57,930 bases of DNA, from contig NZ_LWCS01000038.1 of assembly GCF_001650495.1 (NCBI RefSeq), positions 1 to 57,930 of the forward strand, read 5' to 3'. A program made the position numbers and the translations under genes. The DNA is from Mycolicibacterium iranicum. GTDB taxonomy: Bacteria > Actinomycetota > Actinomycetes > Mycobacteriales > Mycobacteriaceae. Below are positions 40,879 to 49,426 of the stretch, piece by piece (within the stretch, counting starts at the first letter, position 1; every line of letters begins with the position of its first letter). A model generated the notes under the pieces. The model made no database searches, was not told the DNA's origin, and saw nothing but the letters and a program-made list of their open reading frames with translations.

Positions 40879-41880
40879 ATGAAGTGGAAAGAGAAGTTTC
40901 AGGGCACGACGCGGAGGGCGCTTCGGCGGGTGGCTGCTGCCGCTCTGGCTGCGGCTACGTTGCCCGGGCTGATCGGCTTCGCAGGGGGTTCGGCGACTGC
41001 GGGGGCGTTCTCGCGCCCCGGCCTTCCCGTCGAGTATCTCGACGTGTTCTCACCCTCGATGAACCGCAACATCCGTATCCAGTTCCAGGGCGGCGGCCCG
41101 CATGCGGTCTACCTGTTGGACGGCCTGCGTGCACAGGACGACTACAACGGCTGGGATATCAACACCCCCGCGTTCGAGTGGTTCTATCAGTCTGGGTTGT
41201 CGACGATCATGCCCGTCGGCGGTCAGTCCAGCTTCTACACCGACTGGTACCAGCCCTCGCGTGGCAACGGCCAGAACTACACCTACAAGTGGGAAACGTT
41301 CCTGACCCAGGAGCTGCCGACGTGGCTGGAAGCCAACCGCGGTGTCTCGCGGACCGGCAATGCCGTCGTCGGCCTCTCGATGGCGGGCAGCGCGTCGCTG
41401 ACCTATGCGATCTACCATCCGCAGCAGTTCATCTACGCGGCCTCGCTGTCCGGGTTCCTGAACCCCTCGGAGGGCTGGTGGCCGATGCTGATCGGTCTCG
41501 CCATGAACGACGCGGGCAAGTTCAACGCCGAGAGCATGTGGGGCCCGTCGTCGGACCCGGCATGGAAGCGCAACGATCCGATGGTCAACATCAATCAGTT
41601 GGTGGCCAACAACACTCGCATCTGGATCTACTGCGGCACTGGCACCCCGTCGGATCTGGACTCCGGAGGTGGCCCGAACCTGATGGCGGCGCAGTTCCTC
41701 GAAGGATTCACGCTGCGGACCAACATCGCCTTCCGTGACAACTACATCGCGGCCGGCGGCACCAACGGCGTCTTCAACTTCCCCACCGCGGGAACACACA
41801 GCTGGGGCTACTGGGGACAGCAGCTGCAGCAGATGAAGCCGGACATCCAGCGGGTCCTGGGCGCTCAGGCCACCGCGTAA
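40879..41880 (+). CDS. fbpC: Antigen 85 mycolyltransferase (Ag85C-like)
   Basis: 333 aa from ATG 40879. The 43-residue Sec signal ends ATAGA, and the mature protein begins FSRPGLPVEYL as in all Ag85 proteins. The nucleophile is Ser167 in VVGLSMAGS, which is Ser124 of the mature protein as in Ag85C; the His is in THSWGYW. Ag85 transfers mycolic acids between trehalose monomycolates and to arabinogalactan outside the membrane and binds fibronectin. QFQGGGPHAVYLLDGL, NGQNYTYKWETFL and SLSGFLNPSE point to the C form rather than A or B. The symbol is by similarity recalled from memory. Confidence 0.93.
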   Translation: MKWKEKFQGTTRRALRRVAAAALAAATLPGLIGFAGGSATAGAFSRPGLPVEYLDVFSPSMNRNIRIQFQGGGPHAVYLLDGLRAQDDYNGWDINTPAFEWFYQSGLSTIMPVGGQSSFYTDWYQPSRGNGQNYTYKWETFLTQELPTWLEANRGVSRTGNAVVGLSMAGSASLTYAIYHPQQFIYAASLSGFLNPSEGWWPMLIGLAMNDAGKFNAESMWGPSSDPAWKRNDPMVNINQLVANNTRIWIYCGTGTPSDLDSGGGPNLMAAQFLEGFTLRTNIAFRDNYIAAGGTNGVFNFPTAGTHSWGYWGQQLQQMKPDIQRVLGAQATA

Positions 41881-41891
41881 TCCCCCTCACT

Positions 41892-41930
41892 CAGAGAGCC
41901 TGCCGTTTCCCCCGAGCGGCAGGCTCTCTG
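41892..41930 (+). terminator. Strong hairpin after antigen 85
   Basis: Perfect 14-bp stem CAGAGAGCCTGCCG / CGGCAGGCTCTCTG with an 11-nt loop, 11 nt after the stop codon. There is no U-tract, as usual for mycobacterial terminators. It also lies 17 nt past the end of the convergent SDR gene, so it may serve both. Confidence 0.75.
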
Positions 41931-41946
41931 CTGTGCGCGGCGAGGA

Positions 41947-42714
41947 CTAATTCTGCACAGTCGGACGGATGGTCAGGTCGCCGATCTCCACGTCGTGCGG
42001 CTGCTCGATGACGAAGGCGATGGCACGGGCCACCGCGTCCGGGGCGAGGCCGAAACTGTCCATGCTGGACCGGATTTGTTCGCGCAGAACCGGATCGGTG
42101 ATGGAACCGTCGAGTTCGGTGTTGACGAAACCCGGCGAGATCGAGGTGGTACGGATGACGCCGTCGGTCGATTCCTGACGCAACGCCTCCATCACGGTGC
42201 GGACCGCGTTCTTCGTGGCCGCATAGACCCCCATGTCGGGAACGATCTTCAGGCCCGCCGTCGATACCGTCGTCACGAAGTGGCCCCTGCCCTGGCGGCG
42301 GAAGACCGGGGTGGCCGAGGCAATTCCGTACAGCACGCCGGAAAGGTTCACGTCGATCATCGCCTGCCAGCCGGCCACGTCACCGTCGCCCAGCGGACCG
42401 ATCGCGCTGATTCCCGCGTTGCTGACCAGCACGTCCAGACGGCCGAACTCGGCGAGCGCAGTGTCGACCATGCGTTGCACGTCCTCACGACGGGAGACAT
42501 CGGCCGTCACGGCGACCGCCGCTGCACCGTCATTACGTAGCGCGTCGGCAAGTACCTCCAGGCGGTCCACCCGGCGCGCCGCCACGACGAGTCGGGCACC
42601 GCGGGCGGCCAACAGCCGGGCCGTCGCCTCGCCGATACCGCTGCTGGCGCCGGTGATCGCGACGACGAGGCCGTGGACAGCGTCTTCGGATGTGCTCATG
42701 ACCGCAGGGCTCAT
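41947..42714 (-). CDS. Short-chain dehydrogenase/reductase
   Basis: 255 aa from ATG 42714 (ATG 42699 is also possible). Classical SDR: VVAITGASSGIGEATARLLA cofactor site (TGxxxGIG), LVSNAGIS, catalytic Ser in TTVSTAG and YxxxK in VYAATKNAV. The oxidoreductase uses NAD(P)H; the substrate is unknown. The frame extends upstream to 43044 but that part overlaps lon and is not credible. It is divergent from lon with a stress-type regulatory region between. Confidence 0.87.
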   Translation of the reverse strand: MSPAVMSTSEDAVHGLVVAITGASSGIGEATARLLAARGARLVVAARRVDRLEVLADALRNDGAAAVAVTADVSRREDVQRMVDTALAEFGRLDVLVSNAGISAIGPLGDGDVAGWQAMIDVNLSGVLYGIASATPVFRRQGRGHFVTTVSTAGLKIVPDMGVYAATKNAVRTVMEALRQESTDGVIRTTSISPGFVNTELDGSITDPVLREQIRSSMDSFGLAPDAVARAIAFVIEQPHDVEIGDLTIRPTVQN

Positions 42715-42770
42715 CCCTACAGCTACCTCCAGCGGTCGCCGACTATTCCCCCCTCGGCGAAATTGCGGCG

Positions 42771-42796
42771 GGAACAATACTGACCGCCCCAAGGTT
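42771..42796 (+). promoter_or_regulatory. Putative SigH/SigE-type promoter of lon
   Basis: GGAACA (42771-42776), 17 nt, GTT (42794-42796) fits the stress sigma-factor consensus GGAAYA-N16-20-GTT known for mycobacterial SigH/SigE. The transcription start would fall near 42805, upstream of the AGGAGG site at 42833. Confidence 0.5.
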
Positions 42797-42826
42797 GAGC
42801 GCATCAGGTTCAACTTTCCGTTGAAC
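42794..42826. promoter_or_regulatory. Alternating GTTGA/TCAAC half-sites (HAIR-like) before lon
   Basis: GTTGAGC (42794-42800), GTTCAAC (42808-42814) and GTTGAAC (42820-42826) form alternating inverted half-sites. The first two have the 7-nt spacing of the HspR HAIR element (CTTGAGT-N7-ACTCAAG) with TTGAG and TCAA conserved. The last two give a perfect 7-bp inverted repeat with a 5-nt spacer. Confidence 0.4.
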
Positions 42827-42842
42827 GAACCCAGGAGGTCTG

Positions 42843-45185
42843 ATGCCTGAACCCACAAACGCGTCGCGTGCTGTGCCGGTGCTGTTCGCAAGCGAGCCGA
42901 TCGTGCTACCCGGGATGGTGGTGCCGATCGAGCTCGACGATGCAGCACGCGCCGCGGTCGATGCCGCGCAAGCCAGTGAAACCGGCAAGTTGCTGATCGC
43001 ACCGCGGCTCGACGACCGCTACCCCACCTATGGCGTGCTGGCATCGATTGTGCAGGTCGGCCGGGTCCCCGGCGGCGGTGCCGCCGCCGTCGTCAAGGGA
43101 GAGAAGCGCGCCCATATCGGATCCGGTACCACCGGGCCCGGCGCGGCTCTATGGGTGCTCATCGAGGAAGTGGTCGACCCGGTCGTCACCGAGGAGACGA
43201 AAGCCCTTGCCGCCGAATACAAGAAGCTGTTGCTGGCGATGCTGCAGCGTCGCGAGGCATGGCAGATCATCGATGTGGTCAACAAGATCACCGACCCGTC
43301 CGCACTCGCGGACACGGCCGGCTACGCGTCCTATCTGACCGACGTCCAGAAGCGCGAACTGCTGGAGACCGAGGACGTGTCCGCGCGACTTCGGCTGCTG
43401 ATCGACCTGACCGGTGAGCATCTCGCCGAGGTCGAGGTGACCGAAAAGATCGCCGAGGACGTCCGCACCGGAATGGACAAGCAGCAGAAGGAATTCCTGT
43501 TACGCCAGCAGCTGAATGCGATCCGCAAGGAGCTCGGAGAGGGTGAGCCCGATGGCTCCGATGACTACCGCGCCCGCGTGGAAGCCGCCGACCTGCCTGA
43601 GAAGGTGCGCGAAGCAGCGCTGCGCGAGGTCGGCAAGCTGGAGCGGTCCAGCGAACAGAGCCCCGAAGGCGGCTGGATCCGCACCTGGCTCGACACCGTG
43701 CTCGACCTGCCGTGGAACATCGCCACCGAGGACTCGACCGACCTGAACGCGGCCAGGGAGATCCTCGACACCGATCACCACGGACTCGACGACGTGAAGG
43801 ACCGCATCGTCGAATACCTGGCCGTGCGGGCCCGTCGCGCCCAGCGTGGCATGGCCGTGGTCGGTGGCCGCGGTTCCGGCGCCGTCATGGTGCTGGCCGG
43901 CCCTCCCGGCGTCGGCAAGACGTCGCTCGGTGAGTCCGTCGCGCGTGCGCTGGGCCGCAAGTTCGTGCGGGTTGCCCTGGGCGGCGTGCGTGACGAGGCC
44001 GAGATCCGCGGGCACCGGCGCACCTACGTCGGCGCGCTGCCGGGCCGCATCGTGCGGGCCATCGGTGAGGCGGGATCGATGAATCCCGTTGTGCTGCTGG
44101 ACGAGATCGACAAGGTCGGCTCCGATTACCGGGGCGACCCGTCGGCGGCGCTGCTGGAGGTCCTCGATCCCGCGCAGAACCACACGTTCCGCGACCACTA
44201 CCTGGATCTCGACCTGGACCTGTCCGATGTCGTGTTCTTGGCGACCGCCAACGTGATCGAGAACATCCCGTCGGCGCTGCTGGACCGCATGGAGCTCGTC
44301 ACGATCGACGGCTACACCGAGGACGACAAGGTCGCGATCGCCCGAGATTACCTGCTGCCCAGGCAGTCGGAGCGCGCGGCGTTGACGGCCGAGGAAGTGA
44401 CGGTGACGGATGCCGCACTGCGCAAGATCGCGGCGGACTACACCCGTGAGCCGGGCGTGCGCCAATTCGAGCGGCTGCTGGCAAAAGCACTGCGGAAGGT
44501 CACGACCAAGCTCGACGCGGATCCATCGCCGGTCATCGTGGACGAACCGGATCTCGTCGAGTACCTGGGCCGTCCGCGGTTCACGCCGGAATCGGCGGAA
44601 CGCACGGCGGTGCCGGGTGTGGCGACCGGGCTGGCAGTCACGGGCCTCGGCGGCGATGTTCTGTACATCGAGGCCGGCTCGACTCCATCTACTTCGGGCG
44701 AGGGGTCCTTGCAACTGACGGGTCAGCTCGGCGACGTGATGAAGGAATCGGCGCAGATCGCGCTGTCTTACGTCCGCTCGCACGCAGCCGAACTCGGGGT
44801 GGACCCCGAGGCGCTGAACCGTCGCATCCACGTGCACGTGCCCGCCGGTGCGGTGCCGAAGGACGGTCCGTCGGCCGGCGTGACCATGGTGACCGCGTTG
44901 GTCTCGATGGCGACCGGACGCCAGGTGCGCTCCGATGTCGGCATGACCGGTGAGGTCACGTTGAACGGCCGGGTGCTGCCCATCGGCGGCGTGAAGCAGA
45001 AGCTGCTCGCCGCGCAGCGGGCCGGGCTGTCGACCGTGTTCATCCCGCAGCGCAACGAGGCCGATCTCGACGATGTGCCCGCCGACGTGCTGGACGCACT
45101 GGACGTCAAGCCGATGACCGATGTGGCGGAGATCGTCAGGCAGGCACTGGAGCCCGCGACAGAGGCGGTGACCGTCGCGGCGTAA
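42843..45185 (+). CDS. lon: ATP-dependent protease Lon
   Basis: 780 aa, full Lon length, with AGGAGG 4 nt before the ATG. Domain order: N-terminal LON substrate domain (residues 10-205), coiled-coil linker, AAA+ ATPase with Walker A GPPGVGKT (353-360) and Walker B VVLLDEIDKVG, and the serine protease domain with Ser677 (DGPSAGVTM) and Lys720 (GGVKQKLL), the Ser-Lys dyad. It degrades misfolded and regulatory proteins in the cytosol. M. tuberculosis lacks lon while M. smegmatis has it, so the gene supports a non-tuberculous host. A stress-type promoter and operator-like repeats precede it. Confidence 0.97.
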   Translation: MPEPTNASRAVPVLFASEPIVLPGMVVPIELDDAARAAVDAAQASETGKLLIAPRLDDRYPTYGVLASIVQVGRVPGGGAAAVVKGEKRAHIGSGTTGPGAALWVLIEEVVDPVVTEETKALAAEYKKLLLAMLQRREAWQIIDVVNKITDPSALADTAGYASYLTDVQKRELLETEDVSARLRLLIDLTGEHLAEVEVTEKIAEDVRTGMDKQQKEFLLRQQLNAIRKELGEGEPDGSDDYRARVEAADLPEKVREAALREVGKLERSSEQSPEGGWIRTWLDTVLDLPWNIATEDSTDLNAAREILDTDHHGLDDVKDRIVEYLAVRARRAQRGMAVVGGRGSGAVMVLAGPPGVGKTSLGESVARALGRKFVRVALGGVRDEAEIRGHRRTYVGALPGRIVRAIGEAGSMNPVVLLDEIDKVGSDYRGDPSAALLEVLDPAQNHTFRDHYLDLDLDLSDVVFLATANVIENIPSALLDRMELVTIDGYTEDDKVAIARDYLLPRQSERAALTAEEVTVTDAALRKIAADYTREPGVRQFERLLAKALRKVTTKLDADPSPVIVDEPDLVEYLGRPRFTPESAERTAVPGVATGLAVTGLGGDVLYIEAGSTPSTSGEGSLQLTGQLGDVMKESAQIALSYVRSHAAELGVDPEALNRRIHVHVPAGAVPKDGPSAGVTMVTALVSMATGRQVRSDVGMTGEVTLNGRVLPIGGVKQKLLAAQRAGLSTVFIPQRNEADLDDVPADVLDALDVKPMTDVAEIVRQALEPATEAVTVAA

Positions 45186-45190
45186 CCGCG

Positions 45191-45244
45191 AGCAGACGCA
45201 AACTCGCACGGATCCTGCCCGATCCGTGCGAGTTTGTGTCTGCT
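45191..45244 (+). terminator. Very long stem-loop after lon
   Basis: 24-bp stem (45191-45214 pairing with 45221-45244) with one G-T wobble position and a 6-nt loop CTGCCC, starting 5 nt after the lon stop. The outer sequence AGCAGACGCAAACTCGCAC is of a type I recall at many mycobacterial intergenic ends. It has no U-run and could act as a terminator or as a dispersed repeat. Confidence 0.7.
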
Positions 45245-45304
45245 GACCGAACGGGGTCACCTCGCGCAGAACTCAATGCTCTGCGCTGTGTCACATCGCC
45301 GCGT

Positions 45305-45310
45305 TAGCGT
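45305..45310 (+). promoter_or_regulatory. Putative -10 (TAGCGT) for the TfoX-like gene
   Basis: TAGCGT is 6 nt before ATG 45317 and no Shine-Dalgarno is visible, fitting a leaderless mRNA. Confidence 0.4.
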
Positions 45311-45316
45311 GAATTC

Positions 45317-45649
45317 ATGGCCTATGACGCCGAACTCGCCGACCGGATCCGCGAACTCATCGCCGCAGAACATGGGGTCGAGGAGAAGCGAATGTTCGGC
45401 GGGTTGGCATTCCTGATCAACGGCAACATGTCGGTGGCCGTCAGCTCCAAGGGCGGACTCCTGGTGCGGGTCCCTCCCGGCGAGACCGAGACCTTGCTGG
45501 CCCGTGACCACGCCGAGCCGATGGTCATGGCCGGCCGCGAGACCCGTGGCTGGCTGCGGGTCGCCCCTGACGGGGTCAAGACCAAACGGCAGCTGTCGCC
45601 ATGGGTCACGCGTGGTGTCGCTTACGCCAAGAGTCTGCCCGCCAAATAG
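45317..45649 (+). CDS. TfoX/Sxy N-terminal domain protein
   Basis: 110 aa corresponding to the TfoX N-terminal domain only: VEEKRMFGGLAFLINGNMSVAVS, LLVRVPPGETETLLARDHAEP and the C-terminal RTRGWLRVAPDG region. Full TfoX/Sxy regulates competence in gammaproteobacteria; stand-alone N-domains in actinobacteria are of unknown role. It lies 36 nt before an EndoIII-like gene. Confidence 0.85.
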   Translation: MAYDAELADRIRELIAAEHGVEEKRMFGGLAFLINGNMSVAVSSKGGLLVRVPPGETETLLARDHAEPMVMAGRETRGWLRVAPDGVKTKRQLSPWVTRGVAYAKSLPAK

Positions 45650-45685
45650 CGGATTCGACGCCTTGCGACTGGGTAGCCGAAGCTG

Positions 45686-46318
45686 ATGAGCTACGACGAA
45701 CTGACCCGCCGCCTCGTGCGAGAGGCGGGGACGACGTACGCAGAGGAAGCCGGCATCGCCCTCGCCGACAAACCGATGCCGCTGTTCGAATTGCTGGTGT
45801 TGTGCATGCTGGCCAGCAAGCCGATCGACGCAACGATCGCCACCAAGGCCGCCAAAGAGATCTTCCGGGAAAAGCTTCGCACCCCCGACGCCGTGCTCAA
45901 CGCCGACCGCAAGACGCTGATCGACGCGTTCGGCCGCGCCGGATACGCCCGATACGACGAGAGCTCGGCCGACCGGCTCGTCGACATCGCCACCCTCCTA
46001 CGCGATGAGTACCGCGGCGACATGCGCACTCTCGCGTCCCGCGCGGGCCACGACGTCGACAAGACCAAGCAGCTGCTGAAGGACTTCAAGGGCATCGGCG
46101 ACACGGGGGCCGACATCTACCTGCGGGAGGTGCAGGACGTGTGGACCTGGGCCCGCCCCTACTTCGACGAGCGGGCCCGCGGCGCCGCCAGGGACCTCGG
46201 GCTGCCCGACGACGCCGAGAAGCTCGGGCGTGTCGCCGGTGACAAGTGCGCACCGCTGGCAGCGGCGCTGGTACGGGTCTCGCTCGACGATGAGCTGCGC
46301 GGGAAAATGGCGACCTAG
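45686..46318 (+). CDS. HhH-GPD (endonuclease III-like) protein, probably atypical
   Basis: 210 aa all-helical. A helix-hairpin-helix resembling EndoIII is seen at LKDFKGIGDTGADIYLREV, and PLFELLVLCMLASKPIDATI matches the start of the glycosylase fold. The catalytic lysine position of the HhH (usually GVGRKTA) is replaced by GIGDTGA, the Asp in VDTH becomes DVWTW, and the C-terminal four-cysteine [4Fe-4S] loop is absent. It may recognise DNA damage without EndoIII lyase chemistry, or have a different base specificity. Confidence 0.78.
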   Translation: MSYDELTRRLVREAGTTYAEEAGIALADKPMPLFELLVLCMLASKPIDATIATKAAKEIFREKLRTPDAVLNADRKTLIDAFGRAGYARYDESSADRLVDIATLLRDEYRGDMRTLASRAGHDVDKTKQLLKDFKGIGDTGADIYLREVQDVWTWARPYFDERARGAARDLGLPDDAEKLGRVAGDKCAPLAAALVRVSLDDELRGKMAT

Positions 46319-46338
46319 CCGGATGGTCCAATAGGCCT

Positions 46339-46932
46339 ATGCGATTCCTGACCTGTGTCGGCCTGGCCGCGGCCGTCGTGGTCGCGGGATGCGGTGCGCC
46401 CAGCGTGGTCACCACCGACGAGACCGTGCCCCCATCGGACACGGTCGCAGCGCCTTCGCCGATCGCGACCAGACCGAGCAATGCGCATCTGGCCAACGCG
46501 TTCGACTTCGCCGCCGACGTCGCCGGGCGGACCGGTTACTACTTCACCTCGCCGAGCGGCCGATGGGAATGCGCGATCATCCCGCGAACCAGCGCGGGGT
46601 GTCAGAACGCCCGGTCGGTGAGCATCGGGATCGAGGGCGCCCCCGAGGAGGTGCCAGGACCCGACGGGGAACCCGCCACACCCAACGCCATCGTCGTCGA
46701 TCGCACCGGCATGGCCCGATTCGTCGCGCTGCCGACGCCCGCTTTCACCCTGGAGCCCGGCCCAGCCCTCGAACTTCCATTCAACCGGATCCTTGCCGTC
46801 GCCGGTTTCCGGTGCAATATCCAAGAGACAACAGGGATTTCGTGCCTCTCCGAGCTGAGCGAAGAGGGTTTCACGTTCTCTGCTGAGAGTTACACCACCA
46901 TGTATACCGACGTTCCTGCCGACGCCCCCTGA
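46339..46932 (+). CDS. Lipoprotein of unknown function
   Basis: 197 aa. Signal peptide and lipobox VVAGC (Cys18) predict export and lipidation. The mature protein starts with a Ser/Thr/Pro-rich linker, followed by a compact domain with two likely disulfides (FTSPSGRWECAIIPRTSAGCQN and GFRCNIQETTGISCL). GRWECAI followed by a Cys pair is common in mycobacterial secreted proteins of unknown role. The stop is 14 nt before malate dehydrogenase. Confidence 0.8.
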   Translation: MRFLTCVGLAAAVVVAGCGAPSVVTTDETVPPSDTVAAPSPIATRPSNAHLANAFDFAADVAGRTGYYFTSPSGRWECAIIPRTSAGCQNARSVSIGIEGAPEEVPGPDGEPATPNAIVVDRTGMARFVALPTPAFTLEPGPALELPFNRILAVAGFRCNIQETTGISCLSELSEEGFTFSAESYTTMYTDVPADAP

Positions 46933-46933
46933 C

Positions 46934-46939
46934 TAGGGT
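46934..46939 (+). promoter_or_regulatory. Putative -10 (TAGGGT) for leaderless mdh mRNA
   Basis: TAGGGT is 7 nt before the ATG of mdh with no Shine-Dalgarno, so mdh probably has its own transcript besides read-through from the lipoprotein gene. Confidence 0.5.
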
Positions 46940-46946
46940 TGGCGCC

Positions 46947-47936
46947 ATGACCTCCACTCCCGTCAACGTCGCTGTCACCGGGGCCGCAGGCCAGATCGGG
47001 TACGCAGCGCTGTTCCGCATCGCCGCAGGGGCAATGCTCGGCCGGGAGACCCCGGTGAATCTGCGCCTGGTGGAACTGTCCGATGCCGTGCGCGCCGCCG
47101 AAGGTGTTGTGATGGAACTCGACGACGGGGCATTCCCCTTGTTGGCGAACACCGACATCTACGACGATCCGGTGCGGGCGTTCGACGGCGTCGATGTCGC
47201 ATTGCTGATCGGTGCGAAGCCGCGCACCAAAGGCATGGAACGCGCCGATCTCCTCAGCGCCAACGCGCAGATCTTCGCGACGGCGGGCAAGGCGCTCAAC
47301 GCAGGCGCGAACAAGGACGTGCGGGTGCTCGTCGTCGGAAACCCCGCCAATACCAACGCGCTCGTCGCCTCGGCGCACGCCCCCGACATCCCCGGCGACC
47401 GCTTCACCGCGCTGACTCGACTCGACCACAACCGTGCCGTCGCTGCGATGTCGCGGCATGCCAAGGTGCCGGTCACCGACATCGGCAAGATCATCATTTG
47501 GGGTAACCACTCCCCGACGCAGTATCCCGACATCTTCCACTCGGTCGTCGGTGGCCGCGCCGGCGCCGACTACGCCGCCGACACCCGTTGGCTCACCGAT
47601 GATTTCATTCCGACTGTGGCCCGCCGAGGCACAGCGATCATCGAGGCGCGGGGAGCCAGCTCCGCGGCGTCGGCGGCCAACGGCGCAATCGATCACATCG
47701 ACGACTGGGTGCACGGGACACCCGACGGTGACTGGACCTCGGTGGCACTGCCTTCGCCCGGTGTGTACGGCGTCGAGGAGGGGCTCGTCTGTTCGTTTCC
47801 CTGTCGTTCGGTCGGTGGCCGCTGGGAGATTGTCGAAGGCCTCGACATCAACCCGTTCTCACGGGCCCGCATCGACGCATCGGTCGACGAACTGCGCTCC
47901 GAACGCGCGGCGGTCGCCGGGCTGGGGCTGCTGTAG
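46947..47936 (+). CDS. mdh: Malate dehydrogenase
   Basis: 329 aa, NAD-dependent MDH of the cytosolic/eukaryote-like group. Cofactor site AVTGAAGQIGYAALFR (9-24), adenosine-binding VVGNPANTNALV (129-140), catalytic Asp-Arg relay TRLDHNRA (157-164) and catalytic His188 in IWGNHSPTQYPD. It interconverts malate and oxaloacetate in the TCA cycle. It is expressed from an apparent leaderless promoter and abuts the convergent thiolase-like gene with no gap. Confidence 0.95.
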   Translation: MTSTPVNVAVTGAAGQIGYAALFRIAAGAMLGRETPVNLRLVELSDAVRAAEGVVMELDDGAFPLLANTDIYDDPVRAFDGVDVALLIGAKPRTKGMERADLLSANAQIFATAGKALNAGANKDVRVLVVGNPANTNALVASAHAPDIPGDRFTALTRLDHNRAVAAMSRHAKVPVTDIGKIIIWGNHSPTQYPDIFHSVVGGRAGADYAADTRWLTDDFIPTVARRGTAIIEARGASSAASAANGAIDHIDDWVHGTPDGDWTSVALPSPGVYGVEEGLVCSFPCRSVGGRWEIVEGLDINPFSRARIDASVDELRSERAAVAGLGLL

Positions 47937-49412
47937 TCAGACCAGCGACGCGGTGCCGTCTTCGTTCACCCGCACCTGCGCGCCCGCGATGTCGTCCTGC
48001 ACCGTCACCGCCGCGCCGTCGGGATCCGGGATGACCGCGAGCACGCGGGCGTCCTCGGGGGTGCGCACCGCAAGGAACGCCTTCTCCGGCTGTCCGTCAC
48101 GGTCGACCGGCGTCGTCCACGTCTCCACGGTTCCCACCCCGCTCCAGTCGACGATCGCCGTGCGCGTCGGCTCCCGGTCGACCTCCGATTGCGCATCCTC
48201 CCAACGGAACTCGCGGGTGGGCGGCTCGGTGCCATACACGCCGAAGCTGTGCTTGGTCAGGTAGCCACCGTTGGCGGTGATCAGACCGCGCCGACCGGGC
48301 TCAGAGGTCAGGTGCTCGGCCATCGTCGCAATGGAGTGCGTGACGTAGTTGTTCCACGGTCCACCCGCGAACGTCAAGCCGCCGGTGACGGTGAGCGGCC
48401 GGTTCGGATCCCCGATCGGGAGACCGAGTTCGTTGGCCGCCACCTGCACTGCCGACGGGAAGCACGAGTACACGTCGACGATGTCCATGTCGTCAATGTC
48501 GGTACCCGCCAACTCCAGCGCTCTCCTGCCCGCGATGCGGATCGCCGGCGACGTGTGGAACTCGGCTCGCTCGCCGATGGCATAGGTGTCGTGAGAGTCG
48601 GCGCCGGCGTACGGGAAAACCCAACGCTCTGTGGGGATCTGAAGATACGTCGCCTTTTCCACCGAGGTCAGAATCAGTGCCGCACCCTGATCGACCATGT
48701 TGTTCGAGTTCATCAGTTTGGTGTAGGGCCAGCTGATCATCCGGTTCGTCGGCGTCGGCTGCCAGATCTGCTCGGCGGTCAGTTTCTCCCGGCTCCAGGC
48801 GTTCGGATTGGCTGCGGCCACGGCGGAGAATTGCGCCCACAGTTCGCCGATGCGGCGGCGATGGTCATCCGGCGACTCGCCCGCAGCGATGCGCACCGCC
48901 TGCTCGAACATCGGATAGACGTACGCCGGCCGGTCGAGGTGAATCTTGAGGTCGCCAGGCCCCGCCATGGGCATGTTCTCGTCCGAACCCGGCGCCAGCG
49001 GCACCAATTCGTCCTGACGCGTCCCTTGCAATTTCCTGCCCTGCGCACGCATCCGGGTTCGGGTGCGCCACGTCTCGGCGCCTGCGATGAGGACGGCGTC
49101 GGCGCGGCCCTGCTGAATGTCCAGACACGCGAGGTTCACCAGAGTCTGCGGCACGTTTCCACCGATACCGGTGTAGCGGGTGGCCGCCTTGTCAGCCCGG
49201 ATTCGTTGTGCCACAAGGAGTCCGGGATCGCGATACCGCCATGACAGAAGGTTGACGATACGCACGGCGTCGACGGCCTCCAGGACCCGCGGATCGGCGG
49301 CGGCACGTGCGGCGGCGACCATCAGATCGACAGGTTCCACCGCCGGGTCCTCGGTGCGCTGATTCACCTGACCGTAGCCGACGAGTACCGGTGTCCTCGG
49401 GTCGATGGGCAT
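47937..49412 (-). CDS. Thiolase-like acetyl-CoA acetyltransferase family protein
   Basis: 491 aa thiolase-superfamily protein. The core GIGGNVPQTLVNLACLDIQQGRADAVLIAGAE corresponds to the region that normally carries the nucleophilic cysteine, but the SGLQA segment around it is missing, so true thiolysis is doubtful. Later motifs DIDDMDIVDVYSCFPSAVQV and GGPWNNYVTH fit the SCP-x/thiolase-like group. It follows the CoA-transferase gene by 14 nt on the same strand, so the two probably act in one acyl-CoA pathway. From memory this is the order Rv1866-Rv1867. Confidence 0.83.
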   Translation of the reverse strand: MPIDPRTPVLVGYGQVNQRTEDPAVEPVDLMVAAARAAADPRVLEAVDAVRIVNLLSWRYRDPGLLVAQRIRADKAATRYTGIGGNVPQTLVNLACLDIQQGRADAVLIAGAETWRTRTRMRAQGRKLQGTRQDELVPLAPGSDENMPMAGPGDLKIHLDRPAYVYPMFEQAVRIAAGESPDDHRRRIGELWAQFSAVAAANPNAWSREKLTAEQIWQPTPTNRMISWPYTKLMNSNNMVDQGAALILTSVEKATYLQIPTERWVFPYAGADSHDTYAIGERAEFHTSPAIRIAGRRALELAGTDIDDMDIVDVYSCFPSAVQVAANELGLPIGDPNRPLTVTGGLTFAGGPWNNYVTHSIATMAEHLTSEPGRRGLITANGGYLTKHSFGVYGTEPPTREFRWEDAQSEVDREPTRTAIVDWSGVGTVETWTTPVDRDGQPEKAFLAVRTPEDARVLAVIPDPDGAAVTVQDDIAGAQVRVNEDGTASLV

Positions 49413-49426
49413 TGCTGGTGAGCCTC

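Noticed and set aside
43500..45260. 586-aa open frame opposite lon
   Set aside because: It is antisense to lon over most of its length, histidine/arginine-rich with no recognisable domain. It is a shadow of the lon codon pattern.
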